Of a stretch of 41,877 nucleotides of DNA, positions 8,604-17,863 are shown piece by piece. The translations under genes and the position numbers were made by a program. Each line of letters begins with the position of its first letter. The first letter of the stretch is position 1. Origin of the DNA: Eubacteriaceae bacterium (lineage in GTDB: Bacteria; Bacillota; Clostridia; Peptostreptococcales; Anaerovoracaceae); NCBI GenBank assembly GCA_902362435.1, contig CABIWW010000017.1, forward strand, positions 1 to 41,877, written 5' to 3'. The notes under the pieces were generated by a model. The model searched no databases and had not been told where the DNA came from. It was given only the letters and a program-made list of their open reading frames with translations.

Positions 8604-8627
8604 AAAAGAGCCTGCTACAGCAGGCTC
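8604..8627 (-). terminator. intrinsic terminator of murE
   Basis: GAGCCTGCT (8608-8616) and AGCAGGCTC (8619-8627) form a nine-pair inverted repeat, followed on the minus strand by TTTT. The stem overlaps the murE stop codon (8615-8617). Confidence 0.75.
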
Positions 8628-10123
8628 ACTCCATTTTCCATATTCCGTTTTCCGTCTTTTACTTCGTCTACTATCTCATTTATCGCTTCGCGTTCGGAGA
8701 AGTGGTACTTCACTCCGTTGATCTCGAAGTAGTCCTCGTGCCCCTTCCCCAGTGTCACGATCATGTCTCCTGGCAGCGCGTGGGTTATCGCATATGCCAG
8801 TGCTTCTTTCCTGTCTTCGATCTCTATGAAATGCCCGCCGCTGCGCGCAAGGCCGACCTTTATATCCGCATCGATATCTGACACCTTCTCATTTCTGGGA
8901 TTGTCCATCGTCAGTATGCTGAGATCCGCCAGCTCTCCGGCGACCTCACCTATGTCGTAGCGCCTGACCTTCGAACGGTTGCCGCCGCATCCGTACACCG
9001 CGATCAGACGTCCGGGCTCATATCTGCGCAGAGTCTCCAGCACGCTCCTCGTGCTGACTTCATTGTGCGCATAATCTATGATAATGCTGAAATCCTCCGA
9101 AACATGCACAGGCTCCACTCTGCCCCTGACCTGCACTTTTTCCAGCCCTTTAAGTACGGCTTCCTCCGGGATCCCTACAGCCGAGCACACCGCCATCGCA
9201 GTGAGTGCGTTGCTCACGGAAAACATTCCCGGTATATATATTTTAGCACTGCAGTTCATGATGCCCTTTGTCCTGAAGCTCATGCCGAGCCTGCCGTTTT
9301 CATTCAGGAACCTCATATCATATCCCCTGAGATCAGCATCTTTTTCAGCAGAAAAGGTGACCAGCCGGCACGTATGCCCATCCAGCACCTGCCCGACGTG
9401 CTCATCGTCGATATTGACCACACCCGTATCGCACTGTCTGAACAGCCTGCCTTTGCACATCATGTACTCTTCAAAATCCGCATGCTCCGCCGGTCCTATA
9501 TGATCCGGCGACAGATTCGTGAAAACTCCGTAGTCGAACTGGAGTCCCGCTGTCCTGTCAAGCTTCAGCCCCTGAGACGAGACCTCCATCACCAGATACT
9601 CACAGCCCGCCTCGACCATCTTCGCCATGGCCTTCTGCAGCTCATATGACTCCGGCGTAGTATTCCTGGCAGGAGCTGTCGCATCTCCCGCAATCATTGA
9701 GATCGTTCCTATCAGTCCGACCATGCTGCCGGTCTGCTCTAAGATGCTCTTTATCATGTATGTGGTCGTAGTCTTGCCTTTCGTTCCCGTGACTCCTATC
9801 GTCGTGAGCTTTCTGTCGGGATACCCGAAATATGCGGCAGACATGTGCGCCAGCGCTTTCCTCGTGGAATGCACCTGCAGCACAGTGATGCCTTCCGGGA
9901 TCTCAGGCAGCTCCACCGTCTTCTCGACGACTATCGCTGCCGCCTTCTTTTCAACAGCTTCCCGGATATACCGGTGACCGTCATTCACCGCACCCGTCAT
10001 ACATACGAATACAGTCCCCTCTCTCATCTCACGCGAATCATATACTATATCCGAAACCTCGACATCGGATTCACCCTGAACGACGGCATACCCGATCCTC
10101 TCGCAAAGCTTCTGCAAATTCAT
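8615..10123 (-). CDS. murE: UDP-MurNAc-tripeptide synthetase (MurE)
   Basis: A 502-residue Mur ligase with all three domains: N-terminal UMP-binding, central ATPase with GTKGKTTT at 113-120, and a C-terminal domain that binds the incoming amino acid. It adds the third residue to UDP-MurNAc-L-Ala-D-Glu in the cytoplasm during peptidoglycan synthesis. The DNPR motif in the last domain is the signature of enzymes that add meso-diaminopimelate, not lysine (established for the family). ATG 10123 is preferred over the in-frame TTG at 10129, because GGGGG lies seven bases upstream. The gene stands alone rather than in the usual dcw cluster, so a second Mur ligase elsewhere is possible. Confidence 0.93.
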   Translation of the reverse strand: MNLQKLCERIGYAVVQGESDVEVSDIVYDSREMREGTVFVCMTGAVNDGHRYIREAVEKKAAAIVVEKTVELPEIPEGITVLQVHSTRKALAHMSAAYFGYPDRKLTTIGVTGTKGKTTTTYMIKSILEQTGSMVGLIGTISMIAGDATAPARNTTPESYELQKAMAKMVEAGCEYLVMEVSSQGLKLDRTAGLQFDYGVFTNLSPDHIGPAEHADFEEYMMCKGRLFRQCDTGVVNIDDEHVGQVLDGHTCRLVTFSAEKDADLRGYDMRFLNENGRLGMSFRTKGIMNCSAKIYIPGMFSVSNALTAMAVCSAVGIPEEAVLKGLEKVQVRGRVEPVHVSEDFSIIIDYAHNEVSTRSVLETLRRYEPGRLIAVYGCGGNRSKVRRYDIGEVAGELADLSILTMDNPRNEKVSDIDADIKVGLARSGGHFIEIEDRKEALAYAITHALPGDMIVTLGKGHEDYFEINGVKYHFSEREAINEIVDEVKDGKRNMENGVSLL

Positions 10124-10258
10124 AAACAAGCCCCCTTTTTCATGATCCTCAGACCTGTACAGATCCGATATACTTATGATTATCGTCCTGCTGAGTTTTA
10201 TTATTCCCGGTCCTCAGATCCATGCATATAAAAGGCTCATATACGTTCCGGCGCGACC

Positions 10259-11824
10259 CTAGAGTCCTGCGCAAAGCTCTTCCACTTTCCTGCTTATCTC
10301 CGTCATATCGCGCTCATCAGTCATCGTCACGATGATATCCCCTGACATGAGCTGCGTGCTGCCTCTCGGTATTATCTCCTGTGCCCCTCTCTGTATCGAA
10401 ACGAGCAGACACCTTTCCGGCCACGATATATCCCTTATCAGTGCGCCGTCCAGATCCGACCCTTTCTTTATCACGAAATTGCTCAGCACCTTCTGTTTCA
10501 CATCGTCGACCGGCTCGTTCGCCTGACCTCTGCCTGCCATGAACCTTTCCAGAAGGCTCTCATATATCGGCTTCGACCCGAGCAGTGTAGCGACTATGTA
10601 CGCTACGACCGAGACAATCGTCAGCGACAGCATGTTGTTGAGCGTGCCCGACATTTCAAAGAGCAGTATTATACCCGTCAGCGGAGCTCTTACGATCGCC
10701 GCAAAATACCCCGCCATGGCGATAAGTATGAAATTGTTTATATATGCGTCTGTGATACCGAAAATATCAGTACAAGCTGTAGAAAACGCACCGCCTATGA
10801 ATCCTCCGATCACCAGCAGCGGGAAAAATATCCCGCCCGGAGATCCGGGACCGAAACTCACTGCAGAGAAGATGAATCTTCCGATCAGCAGGAACAGTAT
10901 CGTGCCTAACATCATATGCGACCCTGTCGTAAGCTGTTCTATCAGATCAAAACCGTTCCCAAGAAGCTCCGGAGCCGTGAACGCAAGTATCCCCGCGCAC
11001 ATGAACGGTATCATCAGCTTCACTGCGTTCGGCACCCTGAGCCTGCCGTAAAGGTGCTGCACCTTCAGCGTGAACCAGTTGTAAAACGCGCCCAGCAGTC
11101 CGAGTATGATGCCGAGTACCACTATCATCCAGTAATATCTCGGCGGGATCGCTCCTGTGATCTCAAATCTGAACACAGAATCCGTCCCCAGCACTACACA
11201 GCACAATATATCGCCCGTAAGTGACGCCGTCATGACGGAAATGAGAACTGAAACCGAAAAATTCTTGTGTATTTCTTCAAGAGAAAACATCACCCCTGCA
11301 AGCGGCGCATGAAAAGCAGCGGCCAGACCTGCACTCGCCCCGCACGTTATCAGGAAATGCGCTTCTGTCTTGCCCCTGTCCAGCGCTTTCGAAACGCCTT
11401 TGCCGGCCATCGCTCCAAGCTGTATCGAAGGACCTTCCCGGCCAAGCGCCAGTCCGCCCAGCATGCACAGGAAGCCTCCTGCAAACTTTGCTATGATGAC
11501 ACGCCACCACTTGTGTTCCAGCATGCCTGCCACCTCGCCCTCGACCTGAGGGATCCCGCTGCCTGCTATCATAGGATCGAACCTGATGAGCGCCGCCACT
11601 ATGCACGCCATGAGCGCCAGAGCTGCGAACCATACCGCCATACTCAGCGCATTCTGCGACGCGAATCCCACTATCGCTTTCATCCACTCTCCCGCAAACT
11701 CCAGCGCCACTCTGTAGAGCAGCACCACGAAGCCTGCGAAAAGTCCTACAAGGATACCTTCTCCGATCAGTATTACTTTGAATCTGTCTGCACGTTTTAT
11801 CGTCTCTGCTATGTCTTTTCCCAC
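10259..11824 (-). CDS. ClC-family H+/Cl- antiporter with TrkA_C domain
   Basis: A 521-residue protein. The ClC membrane domain (about 15-420) shows the three selectivity motifs GSGIP (88-92), GREGP (128-132, gating glutamate E130) and GSPGGIFFP (327-335). E184 in SLEEIH aligns with the internal proton glutamate of E. coli ClC (E203), which suggests a proton-coupled exchanger rather than a passive channel. The last 80 residues form a TrkA_C/RCK_C-type regulatory domain, which in other transporters binds small ligands. It starts with GTG at 11824, five bases after GGAGG. ClC antiporters help bacteria survive acid by moving chloride and protons. The gene is followed by murE on the same strand after about 135 bases. 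Confidence 0.92.
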   Translation of the reverse strand: MGKDIAETIKRADRFKVILIGEGILVGLFAGFVVLLYRVALEFAGEWMKAIVGFASQNALSMAVWFAALALMACIVAALIRFDPMIAGSGIPQVEGEVAGMLEHKWWRVIIAKFAGGFLCMLGGLALGREGPSIQLGAMAGKGVSKALDRGKTEAHFLITCGASAGLAAAFHAPLAGVMFSLEEIHKNFSVSVLISVMTASLTGDILCCVVLGTDSVFRFEITGAIPPRYYWMIVVLGIILGLLGAFYNWFTLKVQHLYGRLRVPNAVKLMIPFMCAGILAFTAPELLGNGFDLIEQLTTGSHMMLGTILFLLIGRFIFSAVSFGPGSPGGIFFPLLVIGGFIGGAFSTACTDIFGITDAYINNFILIAMAGYFAAIVRAPLTGIILLFEMSGTLNNMLSLTIVSVVAYIVATLLGSKPIYESLLERFMAGRGQANEPVDDVKQKVLSNFVIKKGSDLDGALIRDISWPERCLLVSIQRGAQEIIPRGSTQLMSGDIIVTMTDERDMTEISRKVEELCAGL

Positions 11825-11847
11825 GTCTTCCTCCGTTTCCTTATTTC

Positions 11848-11853
11848 AGTATA
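11848..11853 (-). promoter_or_regulatory. possible -10 box of the ClC gene
   Basis: On the minus strand TATACT (11848-11853) has TGGAAA 17 bases upstream as a weak -35. The leader would be about 18 bases, just enough for the GGAGG site. Modest evidence. Confidence 0.4.
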
Positions 11854-11933
11854 CATTATTTCATTCATGTTTTCCACCAGCATAAAATGCGATATATCTG
11901 CATCAAACGAGCATATTCGCACCCGCTCATATG

Positions 11934-11942
11934 TGATATACT
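11934..11942 (+). promoter_or_regulatory. possible extended -10 promoter of the flavoprotein gene
   Basis: TGATATACT at 11934-11942 is an extended -10 box with no clear -35. The leader to ATG 12055 would hold the short direct repeat AGCGAGCAC, seen at 11984-11992 and 11995-12003 and followed by a further AGCGA. Confidence 0.4.
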
Positions 11943-12054
11943 GTAATCACTATTTCAGATCTCCCGGGGTTTTCGCAGCACAGAGCGAGCACATAGCGAG
12001 CACACAGCGATACCTCCGGGGACACACGACCGGAAAGGAACACATAAGGAACTG

Positions 12055-13245
12055 ATGATGATATATGACTGTATAATAATCGGCGCAGGCGCCTCAGGCC
12101 TCTTCTGCAGCGCCTCGATGGACAGACCTGTCAGGGGCCTCATACTGGAAAAGACAAAACATCCCGGCACCAAGCTGCTGATGAGCGGCAGCGGGCAGTG
12201 CAATATAACGCACGCCGGCTCCATCAAGGATTTCATTGACTGCTACGGCAGGCACGGCGGCAGGATCAGAAAATGTCTCTACCGCTACAGCAACACATCG
12301 CTGACCGTTTTTATGGAAAGCGGCGGAGTACCTGCAGTCACCCGGGAAGACGGCAAGGTCTTCCCGGCATCTATGGACGCACGGGATGTGCTCGATATGC
12401 TGCTGCGCAGAAGCAGAGATTGCGGATTCACCATAGAATACGATTCGCCTGCAGAAAAGATCGAAAAAAACGCGCATGGCTGGACAGTGCTGTCATCAGA
12501 GCAGCGCTTTGACACGAAGACGCTTGTCATCGCGACCGGCGGCTGCTCATATCCGCGCACAGGATCTGACGGCTCGATATTCCGCATCCTGAAGCGCGAC
12601 CTCGAACTCAAATGCACGGAACTGAAGCCCGCGCTGTCATCTGTCCAGGTAAAAGACTACCCATACGGTGAGCTTTCCGGCATATCTTTCGAAAATGCCG
12701 AAGTCTCGATATGGAAAGACGGCAGAAAAGAAGCCTCTAACTCCGGCGGCCTGCTCTTTACACACGGCGACCTGTCGGGTCCTGCCGTTCTTAATATATC
12801 GAAATATGCATCGCCGGGCGGCATGATACAGATCAGCTATCTGCATCCGCTCGACCGGGATACGGTTCTCAGCAGACTCAAAAAAGCTGCTCATCAAAAC
12901 AGTGCCAGACTTTCCAATGTCATCGCCGATGAATTCGGCCTGCCTAAGCGCTTCTGCCAGCTGCTGACGTCCCGGTACGGCGAATCGCTCAAAAGGCTTG
13001 CCGCGCAGCTGACCGGAGAGACTTTCGAGATCAGCTCCGTGTCAGGCTTCAGTAAAGCCATGTGCACAAGCGGAGGTGTGGATCTTTCGTGTATCGATCT
13101 GTCGACTATGCAGGCAAAAAAGCTTCCGGGGATCTACGTCATCGGAGAAGCTCTGGACATCGACGGCATCACCGGCGGATACAATCTCCAGTTTGCCTAT
13201 TCATCTGCATGCGCTGCTGCAGACGATATAGCCCGGACAGTCTGA
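12055..13245 (+). CDS. HI0933-family FAD-dependent oxidoreductase
   Basis: A 396-residue flavoprotein. The N-terminal dinucleotide site GAGASG is at 10-15. The family motif KLLMSGSGQCNITH (about 40-53) and the C-terminal GGYNLQFAYSS block, which closes over FAD, are both present. These mark the HI0933/BaiN family, often annotated as NAD(P)/FAD-dependent oxidoreductase or aminoacetone oxidase. True substrates are poorly known; the bile-acid enzyme BaiN belongs to this group, but nothing here supports that role specifically. The protein is cytoplasmic and monomer-sized for the family. It is translated from ATG 12055 or the adjacent ATG 12058, with AAGGA upstream. It appears monocistronic. Confidence 0.88.
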   Translation: MMIYDCIIIGAGASGLFCSASMDRPVRGLILEKTKHPGTKLLMSGSGQCNITHAGSIKDFIDCYGRHGGRIRKCLYRYSNTSLTVFMESGGVPAVTREDGKVFPASMDARDVLDMLLRRSRDCGFTIEYDSPAEKIEKNAHGWTVLSSEQRFDTKTLVIATGGCSYPRTGSDGSIFRILKRDLELKCTELKPALSSVQVKDYPYGELSGISFENAEVSIWKDGRKEASNSGGLLFTHGDLSGPAVLNISKYASPGGMIQISYLHPLDRDTVLSRLKKAAHQNSARLSNVIADEFGLPKRFCQLLTSRYGESLKRLAAQLTGETFEISSVSGFSKAMCTSGGVDLSCIDLSTMQAKKLPGIYVIGEALDIDGITGGYNLQFAYSSACAAADDIARTV

Positions 13246-13383
13246 TGCGCCTGCAGCCTGCCGGTCTTATACGACGCACAGACACATAAACGACTATATA
13301 TATGTAGCGTTTTTTGCCGCCGAAAAATATTCTGCATTACCGTCATCATCTTTCTTTTAAAACTTTATAAAGATCTGCAATAT

Positions 13384-13422
13384 TCCAGGGATGCGCCCGG
13401 CCGCATCCCTGGATATTTTTTT
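13384..13422 (+). terminator. intrinsic terminator before hydCBA
   Basis: TCCAGGGATGCG (13384-13395) pairs perfectly with 13402-13413, followed by TATTTTTTT. It lies about 140 bases after the flavoprotein gene and insulates the hydrogenase promoter. Confidence 0.85.
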
Positions 13423-13454
13423 AACGTTTTTCAGTAAAGCGCCCTCTTTTTTCA

Positions 13455-13484
13455 TTGACAGCATATCGAGAATAATTGTATTAT
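13455..13484 (+). promoter_or_regulatory. sigma-A promoter of the hydCBA operon
   Basis: A perfect TTGACA (13455-13460) and TATTAT (13479-13484) lie 18 bases apart. The leader would be about 55 bases before ATG 13545. No operator-like repeat is evident. Confidence 0.75.
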
Positions 13485-13544
13485 ATGGATAGTTTCCAAA
13501 AATCGCAATTTTCAGAATCACGTAACCCACGAAAGGAGATTTGC

Positions 13545-14051
13545 ATGAGCAACAGTTGCACGATGTGTACCACAGCGAAAGAAAACGCTGCAAAACTAGA
13601 CGAAATCATTGCAAAGTACAAAGATACTCAGGGCGCACTCATCCCTGTACTCCACGAAGCGCAGGAAATATACGGCTACCTGCCGCTTGAAGTACAGCGA
13701 GATATCGCTGAAAAGCTGGAGATCCCTCTGGCCGAGGTATACGGCGTAGTAAGCTTTTACACACAGTTTTCCATAAATCCTAAAGGCAAGTACCAGATCA
13801 ACGTATGCATGGGTACTGCATGCTATGTCAAGGGCGCTAATGATATCCTTGACAAATTCAAGACAAGGCTTTCGATCGACGTCGGAGAATGCACGGAAGA
13901 TGGCAGATACTCTCTCGATGCATGCCGATGCATCGGAGCATGCGGGCTGGCGCCTGTAGTGACGATCAACGACGAAGTCTTCGGTAAACTGGTGCCTGAT
14001 GACGTCGACGGCATAATCGACAGATTCGACAAGCTTGAGGAGGTGGAATGA
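13545..14051 (+). CDS. hydC: electron-bifurcating hydrogenase, NuoE-like subunit HydC
   Basis: A 168-residue protein of the NuoE/HoxE/HydC family, with a four-helix N-terminal region and a thioredoxin-fold [2Fe-2S] domain. The ligands C88, C93, C129 and C133 are in NVCMGTAC and CRCIGACG. It passes electrons inside the soluble trimeric hydrogenase. ATG 13545 has AAAGGAG seven bases upstream; an upstream in-frame ATG at 13476 would start inside the promoter and is rejected. Its stop overlaps the hydB start (ATGA), so the three subunits are translationally coupled in the order hydC-hydB-hydA. Confidence 0.92.
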   Translation: MSNSCTMCTTAKENAAKLDEIIAKYKDTQGALIPVLHEAQEIYGYLPLEVQRDIAEKLEIPLAEVYGVVSFYTQFSINPKGKYQINVCMGTACYVKGANDILDKFKTRLSIDVGECTEDGRYSLDACRCIGACGLAPVVTINDEVFGKLVPDDVDGIIDRFDKLEEVE

Positions 14052-15937
14052 TGATAAAGAGCATTGCGGATATCAATAAAATAAGAGAAAGCAAACAGGC
14101 CGACCTCATGATCCGTGTAAATCCGGATGCATCGCCTACTAAAGAAGGCGGAAAAATGCACATCATGGTATGCGGAGGAACGGGATGTACGTCCTCAAAT
14201 TCCATGAAGATCATCGAGGGACTGGAAAGCCTGATCAAGATAAACCAGCTCGAAGATGACATCAAGGTCGTCAAAACAGGATGCTTCGGGCTCTGCGCAG
14301 AAGGCCCTATCATGATGTTCTACCCTGAACACATCATGTACACACTGGTACAGCCGGAAGATGTGAACGAGATCTTCGAAAGCCACATCATGAACGGTAC
14401 TCCTGTACGGAGACTTCTGGCCGGAGACAAGGAGGCCGAAAAGATCGAAAACGCGCTCGAAAATGTCGACTTTTTCTCTAAGCAGAAGCGTGTCGCACTC
14501 AGGAACTGCGGTGCGATAAACCCTGAAAACATAGATGAATACATAGCTCGTGACGGATATCTGGCGCTTGAAAAGGTCCTCACCAAGATGGAGCCTGAAG
14601 ACGTCGTAGATACGATCAAGGATTCTCAGCTCAGAGGGCGCGGAGGCGGAGGCTTCCCTACAGGTGTGAAATGGGCCTTTGCCGCTTCTCAGCAGGTCGC
14701 ACAGAAATATGTCTGCTGCAATGCCGATGAAGGCGACCCCGGTGCATTCATGGACAGATCAGTCCTCGAAGGCGACCCTCACTCAGTTATCGAAGCGATG
14801 ACTATCGCCGGATATGCCATCGGAGCGAACCAGGGTTACGTCTATGTCAGAGCTGAATATCCGATCGCCGTTGAAAGACTTACGATCGCGATAAACCAGG
14901 CCAGAGAATACGGACTGCTCGGCAAAGACATATTCGGCACAGGCTTCGATTTCAATCTCGACGTCAGACTCGGCGCCGGCGCTTTCGTATGCGGTGAAGA
15001 GACAGCACTCATGACTTCTGTCGAAGGACACCGCGGCGAACCTAAGCCAAGACCGCCTTTCCCTGCAGTCAAGGGTCTGTTCGGACAGCCTACGATACTG
15101 AACAATGTTGAAACATATGCAAATATACCGATGATACTACTCAAGGGTGCGGAATGGTTCGCAAACATCGGTACTGAAAAATCAAAGGGAACCAAGGTTT
15201 TTGCTGTAGGCGGCAAGATAAACAATACAGGTCTTGTGGAGATCCCTATGGGAACGACTCTTCGTGAGATCATCTACGATATAGGCGGAGGCATACCTAA
15301 CGGCAAGGAATTCAAAGCCGCACAGACAGGCGGTCCGTCAGGCGGCTGCATACCTGCATCCGAACTGGATACACCTATCGACTACGATTCGCTCATCGCA
15401 CTCGGCTCGATGATGGGATCAGGCGGTCTGATCGTAATGGACGAAGACACCTGCATGGTCGATCTGGCCAAGTTCTTCCTGGAGTTCACAGTCGATGAAT
15501 CATGCGGCAAATGTCCTCCGTGCAGGATCGGCACCAAGAGGATGCTTGAGATCGTCACAAGGATAACAGAAGGAAAAGGCCAGGTCGAAGACCTCGAAAA
15601 GCTCGAGATCCTCGCCAGGAACATCAAAGCCTCTGCCCTCTGCGGACTCGGTCAGACAGCACCTAACCCTGTCCTTTCCACGATGAGATATTTCAAAGAT
15701 GAATACATGGCACACGTTGTCGACAAGAAATGTCCTGCAGGCGTATGCAAGTCCATGGTAAGATACATCATCTTCGAAAGCACCTGCAAGCGCTGCAGCA
15801 TCTGTAAGAAGAACTGTCCTGCAGGCGCTATTTCAGGCGACAAAAACACTCCATTCGTTATCGATCAGGATAAATGCGTCAAGTGCGGCATCTGTATGGA
15901 AAAATGTCCGTTCAAGTCCATTCTCAAGAACGCATAA
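14048..15937 (+). CDS. hydB: electron-bifurcating hydrogenase, NuoF-like subunit HydB
   Basis: A 629-residue flavin subunit. In order: a [2Fe-2S] thioredoxin-like domain (C42, C47, C79, C83), the FMN/NAD(H)-binding NuoF core with RGRGGGGFPTG at 196-206, an SLBB region, the [4Fe-4S] site ESCGKCPPC (C486, C489, C492 and C532), and a C-terminal pair of ferredoxin clusters (C580/583/586/590 and C610/613/616/620). This is the full HydB layout and is longer than complex I NuoF. In the HydABC complexes known from anaerobes this subunit carries the FMN where NAD(H) and ferredoxin electrons are brought together. It overlaps hydC by four bases and has GAGGAGG upstream of its ATG. Confidence 0.95.
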   Translation: MMIKSIADINKIRESKQADLMIRVNPDASPTKEGGKMHIMVCGGTGCTSSNSMKIIEGLESLIKINQLEDDIKVVKTGCFGLCAEGPIMMFYPEHIMYTLVQPEDVNEIFESHIMNGTPVRRLLAGDKEAEKIENALENVDFFSKQKRVALRNCGAINPENIDEYIARDGYLALEKVLTKMEPEDVVDTIKDSQLRGRGGGGFPTGVKWAFAASQQVAQKYVCCNADEGDPGAFMDRSVLEGDPHSVIEAMTIAGYAIGANQGYVYVRAEYPIAVERLTIAINQAREYGLLGKDIFGTGFDFNLDVRLGAGAFVCGEETALMTSVEGHRGEPKPRPPFPAVKGLFGQPTILNNVETYANIPMILLKGAEWFANIGTEKSKGTKVFAVGGKINNTGLVEIPMGTTLREIIYDIGGGIPNGKEFKAAQTGGPSGGCIPASELDTPIDYDSLIALGSMMGSGGLIVMDEDTCMVDLAKFFLEFTVDESCGKCPPCRIGTKRMLEIVTRITEGKGQVEDLEKLEILARNIKASALCGLGQTAPNPVLSTMRYFKDEYMAHVVDKKCPAGVCKSMVRYIIFESTCKRCSICKKNCPAGAISGDKNTPFVIDQDKCVKCGICMEKCPFKSILKNA

Positions 15938-15959
15938 TATGAAGGAGGTCGCGTAAAAA

Positions 15960-17702
15960 ATGAACAAAGTGAATATAACAATAGACGGCATTAATTTATA
16001 TGTTCCGGAAAACTATACGATACTTGAGGCTGCAAAGGAAGTGAACATCAACATACCTACGCTCTGCTACCTCAAGAACATCAACGAGATCGGCTGCTGC
16101 AGGATGTGCGTCGTTGAAGTAAAGGGCGCCCGTGCACTGCAGGCTGCATGTGTGCATCCGGTTTCAGAAGGCATGGAGGTATATACTCACACACCTAAGG
16201 TAATGGAAGCGAGAAAGGTCAACCTCGAGCTCATCCTTTCGAACCACAATGCGAGATGCCAGACATGCTCGCGAAGCTGGATGGACTGCGAACTCCAGGC
16301 TCTGGCAAACAAGCTGTCAGTCGGAGAAGTGCGCTTTGAAGGAGAGAGCAAGAAGATGCCTCTGGATATAGGCACCTCCATCGTGAGGGATCCGAACAAG
16401 TGCATACTTTGCAGAAGGTGCGTCAGCGTATGCAAAAACGTGCAGACGGTCGGCGTCATAGACGTTGTGAACAGAGGCTTCAATACACAGGTGGCATCAC
16501 CATTCAACATGTCGCTGAGCAATACGCCTTGTGTCAACTGCGGGCAGTGCATCAATGTATGTCCTGTAGCCGCACTCCGCGAAAAGAGAGACATGGACAA
16601 GGTATGGGAAGCTATACATGATCCTTCAAAGCATGTCATAGCGCAGACAGCTCCGGCAGTAAGAGTCGCGCTCGGCGAAGATTTCGACATGCCTATCGGA
16701 ACTCCTGTCACCGGCAAGATGGTGACCGCGCTGAGGATGCTGGGATTCGACAAGGTGTTCGATACCGATACCGGCGCCGATCTGACGATAATGGAAGAAG
16801 GCGCCGAGCTGATCGACAGGATAAGAGGCGGCGGCAAGCTCCCGCTGATAACATCGTGCTCACCGGGATGGATCAAGTTCTGCGAACACAATTATCCTGA
16901 CATGCTCGACAACCTGTCGACATGCAAATCACCGCACCAGATGTTCGGCGCCATCCTGAAGACATATTATGCTGAGAAAAACGGCATCGATCCGGAGAAT
17001 ATCGTTGTAGTATCGGTGATGCCTTGCACTGCCAAGAAATTCGAGGCTGCGAGACCTGAAATGTCGGTAAACGGACTTGCTGATGTAGATATCGTCATCA
17101 CGACGAGAGAGCTCGCTACGATGATATATGACTCCGGTATAGATTTCCCTGACCTCGGAGACAGCGATTTCGATACGCCGTTCGGCAATGCCTCAGGTGC
17201 AGGTGTGATATTCGGCACTACAGGCGGCGTTATGGAAGCTGCACTTAGGACCGTGTCCGATCTGCTGACAGGAAGCTCTGCGGACAACTTCGAATACGAA
17301 GATATACGCGGCCTTGAAGGCATCAAGATCGCTTCGATAAAGATCAACGACCTCAACATCCGTGCTGCAGTGGCTCATGGACTCGGCAATGCCCGAAAAC
17401 TGATGGATGCCATCGAAGCCGGTGAAGAATTCCACTTCGTAGAGATCATGGCATGTCCCGGCGGCTGCATCAACGGAGGCGGTCAGCCGCTCCAGCTCTC
17501 AGATGTACGCAACTGGATCGACATCAAGGAAGAGCGAGCAAAAGGCCTGTACAGGGAAGACAGAAACACATATATCAGAAAATCCCACAACAATCCGGCA
17601 GTCAAGAGACTGTACAAGGATTTCCTCGGTATGGCGAACGGCAGCAGGGCTCATCAGCTGCTCCACACGCACTACAGCCCTAGGAAAAATTACAGAGACT
17701 GA
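15960..17702 (+). CDS. hydA: [FeFe] hydrogenase catalytic subunit HydA
   Basis: A 580-residue catalytic subunit with N-terminal [2Fe-2S] domain (C36, C47, C50, C64), the His-ligated [4Fe-4S] (H96, C100, C103, C110 region), two ferredoxin clusters (about 148-201) and the H-cluster domain. L1 reads TSCSPGW (298-304), L2 MPCTAKKFE (354-362) and L3 EIMACPGGC (495-503). Together with HydC and HydB it makes a soluble NADH/ferredoxin-linked hydrogenase that evolves or takes up H2, a key redox valve in fermentation. L1 has serine where the textbook motif TSCCP has a second cysteine. GAAGGAGG precedes ATG 15960. A large terminator follows. The maturases HydEFG are not in this window. Confidence 0.94.
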   Translation: MNKVNITIDGINLYVPENYTILEAAKEVNINIPTLCYLKNINEIGCCRMCVVEVKGARALQAACVHPVSEGMEVYTHTPKVMEARKVNLELILSNHNARCQTCSRSWMDCELQALANKLSVGEVRFEGESKKMPLDIGTSIVRDPNKCILCRRCVSVCKNVQTVGVIDVVNRGFNTQVASPFNMSLSNTPCVNCGQCINVCPVAALREKRDMDKVWEAIHDPSKHVIAQTAPAVRVALGEDFDMPIGTPVTGKMVTALRMLGFDKVFDTDTGADLTIMEEGAELIDRIRGGGKLPLITSCSPGWIKFCEHNYPDMLDNLSTCKSPHQMFGAILKTYYAEKNGIDPENIVVVSVMPCTAKKFEAARPEMSVNGLADVDIVITTRELATMIYDSGIDFPDLGDSDFDTPFGNASGAGVIFGTTGGVMEAALRTVSDLLTGSSADNFEYEDIRGLEGIKIASIKINDLNIRAAVAHGLGNARKLMDAIEAGEEFHFVEIMACPGGCINGGGQPLQLSDVRNWIDIKEERAKGLYREDRNTYIRKSHNNPAVKRLYKDFLGMANGSRAHQLLHTHYSPRKNYRD

Positions 17703-17762
17703 TACTGAAATTCATGATAGACCTCAATCATTAAAGCCTTCATTAATGGCACTAATGACGCG

Positions 17763-17827
17763 AAAAAGAGCTGTCCGGCTCTGCAGCACACCATGTGTGA
17801 CTGATGCATCCGGTATCAGCTCTTTTT
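17763..17827. terminator. long bidirectional terminator between hydA and the crotonase gene
   Basis: AAAAAGAGCTG (17763-17773) pairs perfectly with CAGCTCTTTTT (17817-17827). The 43-base interior folds further: CCGG pairs with CCGG, and CACAC-CAT-GTGTG sits at the tip. T-runs on both strands serve hydA (plus) and the convergent crotonase gene (minus). Confidence 0.85.
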
Positions 17828-17863
17828 TCTTTGCTCTTTATCTGCGCTTACTTTTACCTGCTC

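Noticed and set aside
9065..9649. Open frames on the plus strand inside murE and the ClC gene (also 11267-12055)
   Set aside because: They are antisense shadows with unnatural composition rich in His, Arg, Pro and Ser, over strongly conserved genes.
11984..12008. CRISPR-like or satellite repeat before the flavoprotein gene
   Set aside because: Only two full short copies of AGCGAGCAC plus a partial one; no spacer-repeat pattern. No CRISPR array was seen anywhere in the window.
13476..13544. Longer HydC from ATG 13476
   Set aside because: This start lies inside the promoter -10 region; ATG 13545 has AAAGGAG upstream.
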